64,000 nt of DNA from UBA6049 sp965662345 (GTDB taxonomy: Bacteria; Bacteroidota; Bacteroidia; Flavobacteriales_G; Salibacteraceae): the NCBI GenBank assembly GCA_965662345.1, contig CBFIHE010000008.1:1-64000 (forward strand). Direction: 5' to 3'. The notes below the pieces were generated by a model that saw only the letters and a program-made list of their open reading frames with translations, was not told the origin of the DNA and searched no databases. Of the stretch, positions 62,553-64,000 are shown one piece after another. The position numbers and the translations under genes were made by a program. Within the stretch, counting starts at the first letter, position 1, and each line of letters opens with the position of its first letter.

Positions 62553-64000
62553 CTACTCCAACTCTAACAATAGGGCATTGAAAGTATGGCTTGGTCGCAT
62601 TACAGAAGATAGCTTTTGTCTATTTGGGTGGTAGTATCCTTCTAAGTTAACCTCATGACCTTGATCTTTTTCAAGCTCCGTCAATATCTGGTCAATGCTT
62701 CTTTCAAGCTTAAGCGCTACATCTTTAAAGAATTCTTGAAGTATAGGGTCTTTATCTTGCTTAGACAACATTTGTGCCCAATATAAGGCAAGGTAAACGT
62801 GAGAGCCTCTATTATCTAGCTCACCAACTTTTCGTTTTGGGCTCTTTTCATCCATTAGTAGAATTGTAGTAGCCTCATCTAATGCATCTGCCAGTACTTT
62901 AGCCTTGGTATTATTCAAATGCTCGTACATGTGATTTAAACTTGCGGCTAAAGCCAGGAATTCTCCCAATGAGTCCCAACGTAGGTGATTTTCTTTTACC
63001 AATTGGGCCACATGTTTAGGTGCAGAACCTCCAGCGCCCGTTTCAAACAAGCCGCCACCTTTCATTAGGGGCACTATACTGAGCATTTTGGCACTTGTTC
63101 CAAGCTCAAGAATGGGAAAGAGATCTGTAAGGTAATCCCTTAGCACATTTCCAGTAACAGAAATGGTATCTTCTCCTCTTCTAGTTCTGTTTAAGGTTTC
63201 TAAGCAAGCATCAACAGGGTTCATTATCCGAATATCTAGACCTGTTGTATCCTCCTCAGCCAAATATGCTTTCACTTTTTTGATTAGTTCAGAATCATGC
63301 GCTCTATTTTCATCTAGCCAGAAAATAGCTGGCATTTTAGAAAGCTTGGCGCGTTCAACAGCCAATAGCACCCAGTTTTTAACTGGAGCGTCTTTTACTT
63401 GGCAGGCTCGCCAAATATCACCCTCCTCTACACTATGCTCTAGAAGTACTTCTCCATCTCTAACAACTTTAACAATACCATTGCTGGGCAGAATGAATGT
63501 TTTATCGTGTGAACCATACTCCTCTGCTTTTTGCGCCATTAAGCCCACATTGGCTACAGTACCCATTATTGTAGGATCAAATGCCCCATTCTCTTTGCAA
63601 TGTTCTATAGTCGCACTGTAAATACCTGCGTAAGTGCTATCTGGTATAATAGCTAAGGTATCTTGGGTATTGCCAGATTTATCCCACATCTTACCAGAGT
63701 TGCGAATCATAGCAGGCATAGAAGCATCTATAATAACGTCACTTGGAACATGTAAATTGGTGATTCCTTTGTCAGAATCTACCATTGCCAACTCTGGCCT
63801 ATTGGTAAAACAGTCTTCTATTGCTTGTTCAATCTCTAACCTGCGCTCTTGAGGCAGATTTCCCAACTTATTCACGAGAGCTCCAAAGCCGTTATTCAAA
63901 TTTACACCTAAGGCTTTAAAATCTTCAGCATACCTTTTTAATACAGGCTCAATAAAGGCACTTACTGCAAGCCCAAACATCACAGGGTCTGAAACCTTCA
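62553..64000 (-). CDS. icd: Monomeric NADP-dependent isocitrate dehydrogenase, C-terminal part
   Basis: The 3' ~480 codons; the 5' part lies beyond the window (the frame stays open upstream of 63983 with KVSDPV just before the first listed Met). Recognised by PSDVIIDASMPAMIRNSGKMW, the DSTYAGIYSATIEHCKENGAFDP landmark (residues given only as position markers), GTVANVGLMAQKAEEYGSHD and SNLNHMYEHL-type ends, all typical of the ~740-aa monomeric IDH (IDH type used by Corynebacterium, Azotobacter and many Bacteroidota). Oxidises isocitrate to 2-oxoglutarate with NADP+ in the TCA cycle. Confidence 0.92.
   Translation of the reverse strand, partial: KVSDPVMFGLAVSAFIEPVLKRYAEDFKALGVNLNNGFGALVNKLGNLPQERRLEIEQAIEDCFTNRPELAMVDSDKGITNLHVPSDVIIDASMPAMIRNSGKMWDKSGNTQDTLAIIPDSTYAGIYSATIEHCKENGAFDPTIMGTVANVGLMAQKAEEYGSHDKTFILPSNGIVKVVRDGEVLLEHSVEEGDIWRACQVKDAPVKNWVLLAVERAKLSKMPAIFWLDENRAHDSELIKKVKAYLAEEDTTGLDIRIMNPVDACLETLNRTRRGEDTISVTGNVLRDYLTDLFPILELGTSAKMLSIVPLMKGGGLFETGAGGSAPKHVAQLVKENHLRWDSLGEFLALAASLNHMYEHLNNTKAKVLADALDEATTILLMDEKSPKRKVGELDNRGSHVYLALYWAQMLSKQDKDPILQEFFKDVALKLERSIDQILTELEKDQGHEVNLEGYYHPNRQKLSSVMRPSHTFNALLLELE

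Noticed and set aside
63163..63621. 152-aa plus-strand frame opposite icd
   Set aside because: Serine/leucine-rich complement of a conserved enzyme; no independent evidence.

Overview
The window looks like chromosomal DNA of a Bacteroidota member, probably a marine Flavobacteriales-type bacterium. Evidence: three secreted proteins with type IX secretion (T9SS) C-terminal sorting domains, TAnnTTTG promoter elements, fused isobutyryl-CoA mutase IcmF, monomeric NADP-isocitrate dehydrogenase, DUF3667, LruC and lamin-tail families, many small lipoproteins, and AT-rich DNA. No prophage, integrase, transposase, CRISPR array or rRNA operon is visible. Most of the window is ordinary housekeeping DNA in short operons.

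Layout. 0-13 kb: broken lamin-tail gene, a giant 15-repeat TPR-like protein, 5-formyl-THF cyclo-ligase, gpmI, a decayed DUF3667 gene, rhomboid protease, HAD phosphatase, class IV aminotransferase, YqgE, a T9SS kelch protein and a SOUL protein. 13-26 kb: gyrA plus a TPR protein, divergent clpC, a lipoprotein gene with an internal stop, and a recQ / bile-acid-symporter-type / acyltransferase operon. 26-30 kb: a remnant of an LruC-domain gene behind a second giant repeat protein (12 repeats) that shares its C-terminal module with the first. 30-36 kb: a vitamin B12 uptake operon under a cobalamin riboswitch (TonB receptor, two T9SS surface proteins, a beta-propeller lipoprotein). 36-42 kb: three tandem related lipoproteins, YkgJ, a pseudouridine synthase, TerC, a uracil-DNA-glycosylase-like protein, a nitroreductase, and a remnant acetyltransferase beside an iron-sulfur CDGSH protein. 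42-48 kb: icmF (a B12-dependent enzyme), an exported acetolactate decarboxylase and an MFS transporter. 48-49 kb: a gene-free block of intergenic repeats. 49-58 kb: glycosyltransferases, esterase, polytopic membrane protein, tRNA-Met with a decayed tRNA copy, PAP2, START-like protein, LptF/G permease. 58-62 kb: a CsgG/LPP20/lipoprotein set. The window ends with an HTH regulator and the 3' part of icd.

Themes. (1) B12 supply and use lie about 7 kb apart. (2) Gene decay is frequent: three genes carry a single in-frame stop with the downstream frame preserved, and two more loci keep only the C-terminal end of a family, one of them also frameshifted. (3) Two giant secreted repeat proteins with a common C-terminal module, and a CsgG/LPP20 envelope set, are the best candidates for incompletely described biology. 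All family assignments come from reading motifs; no database search was run.
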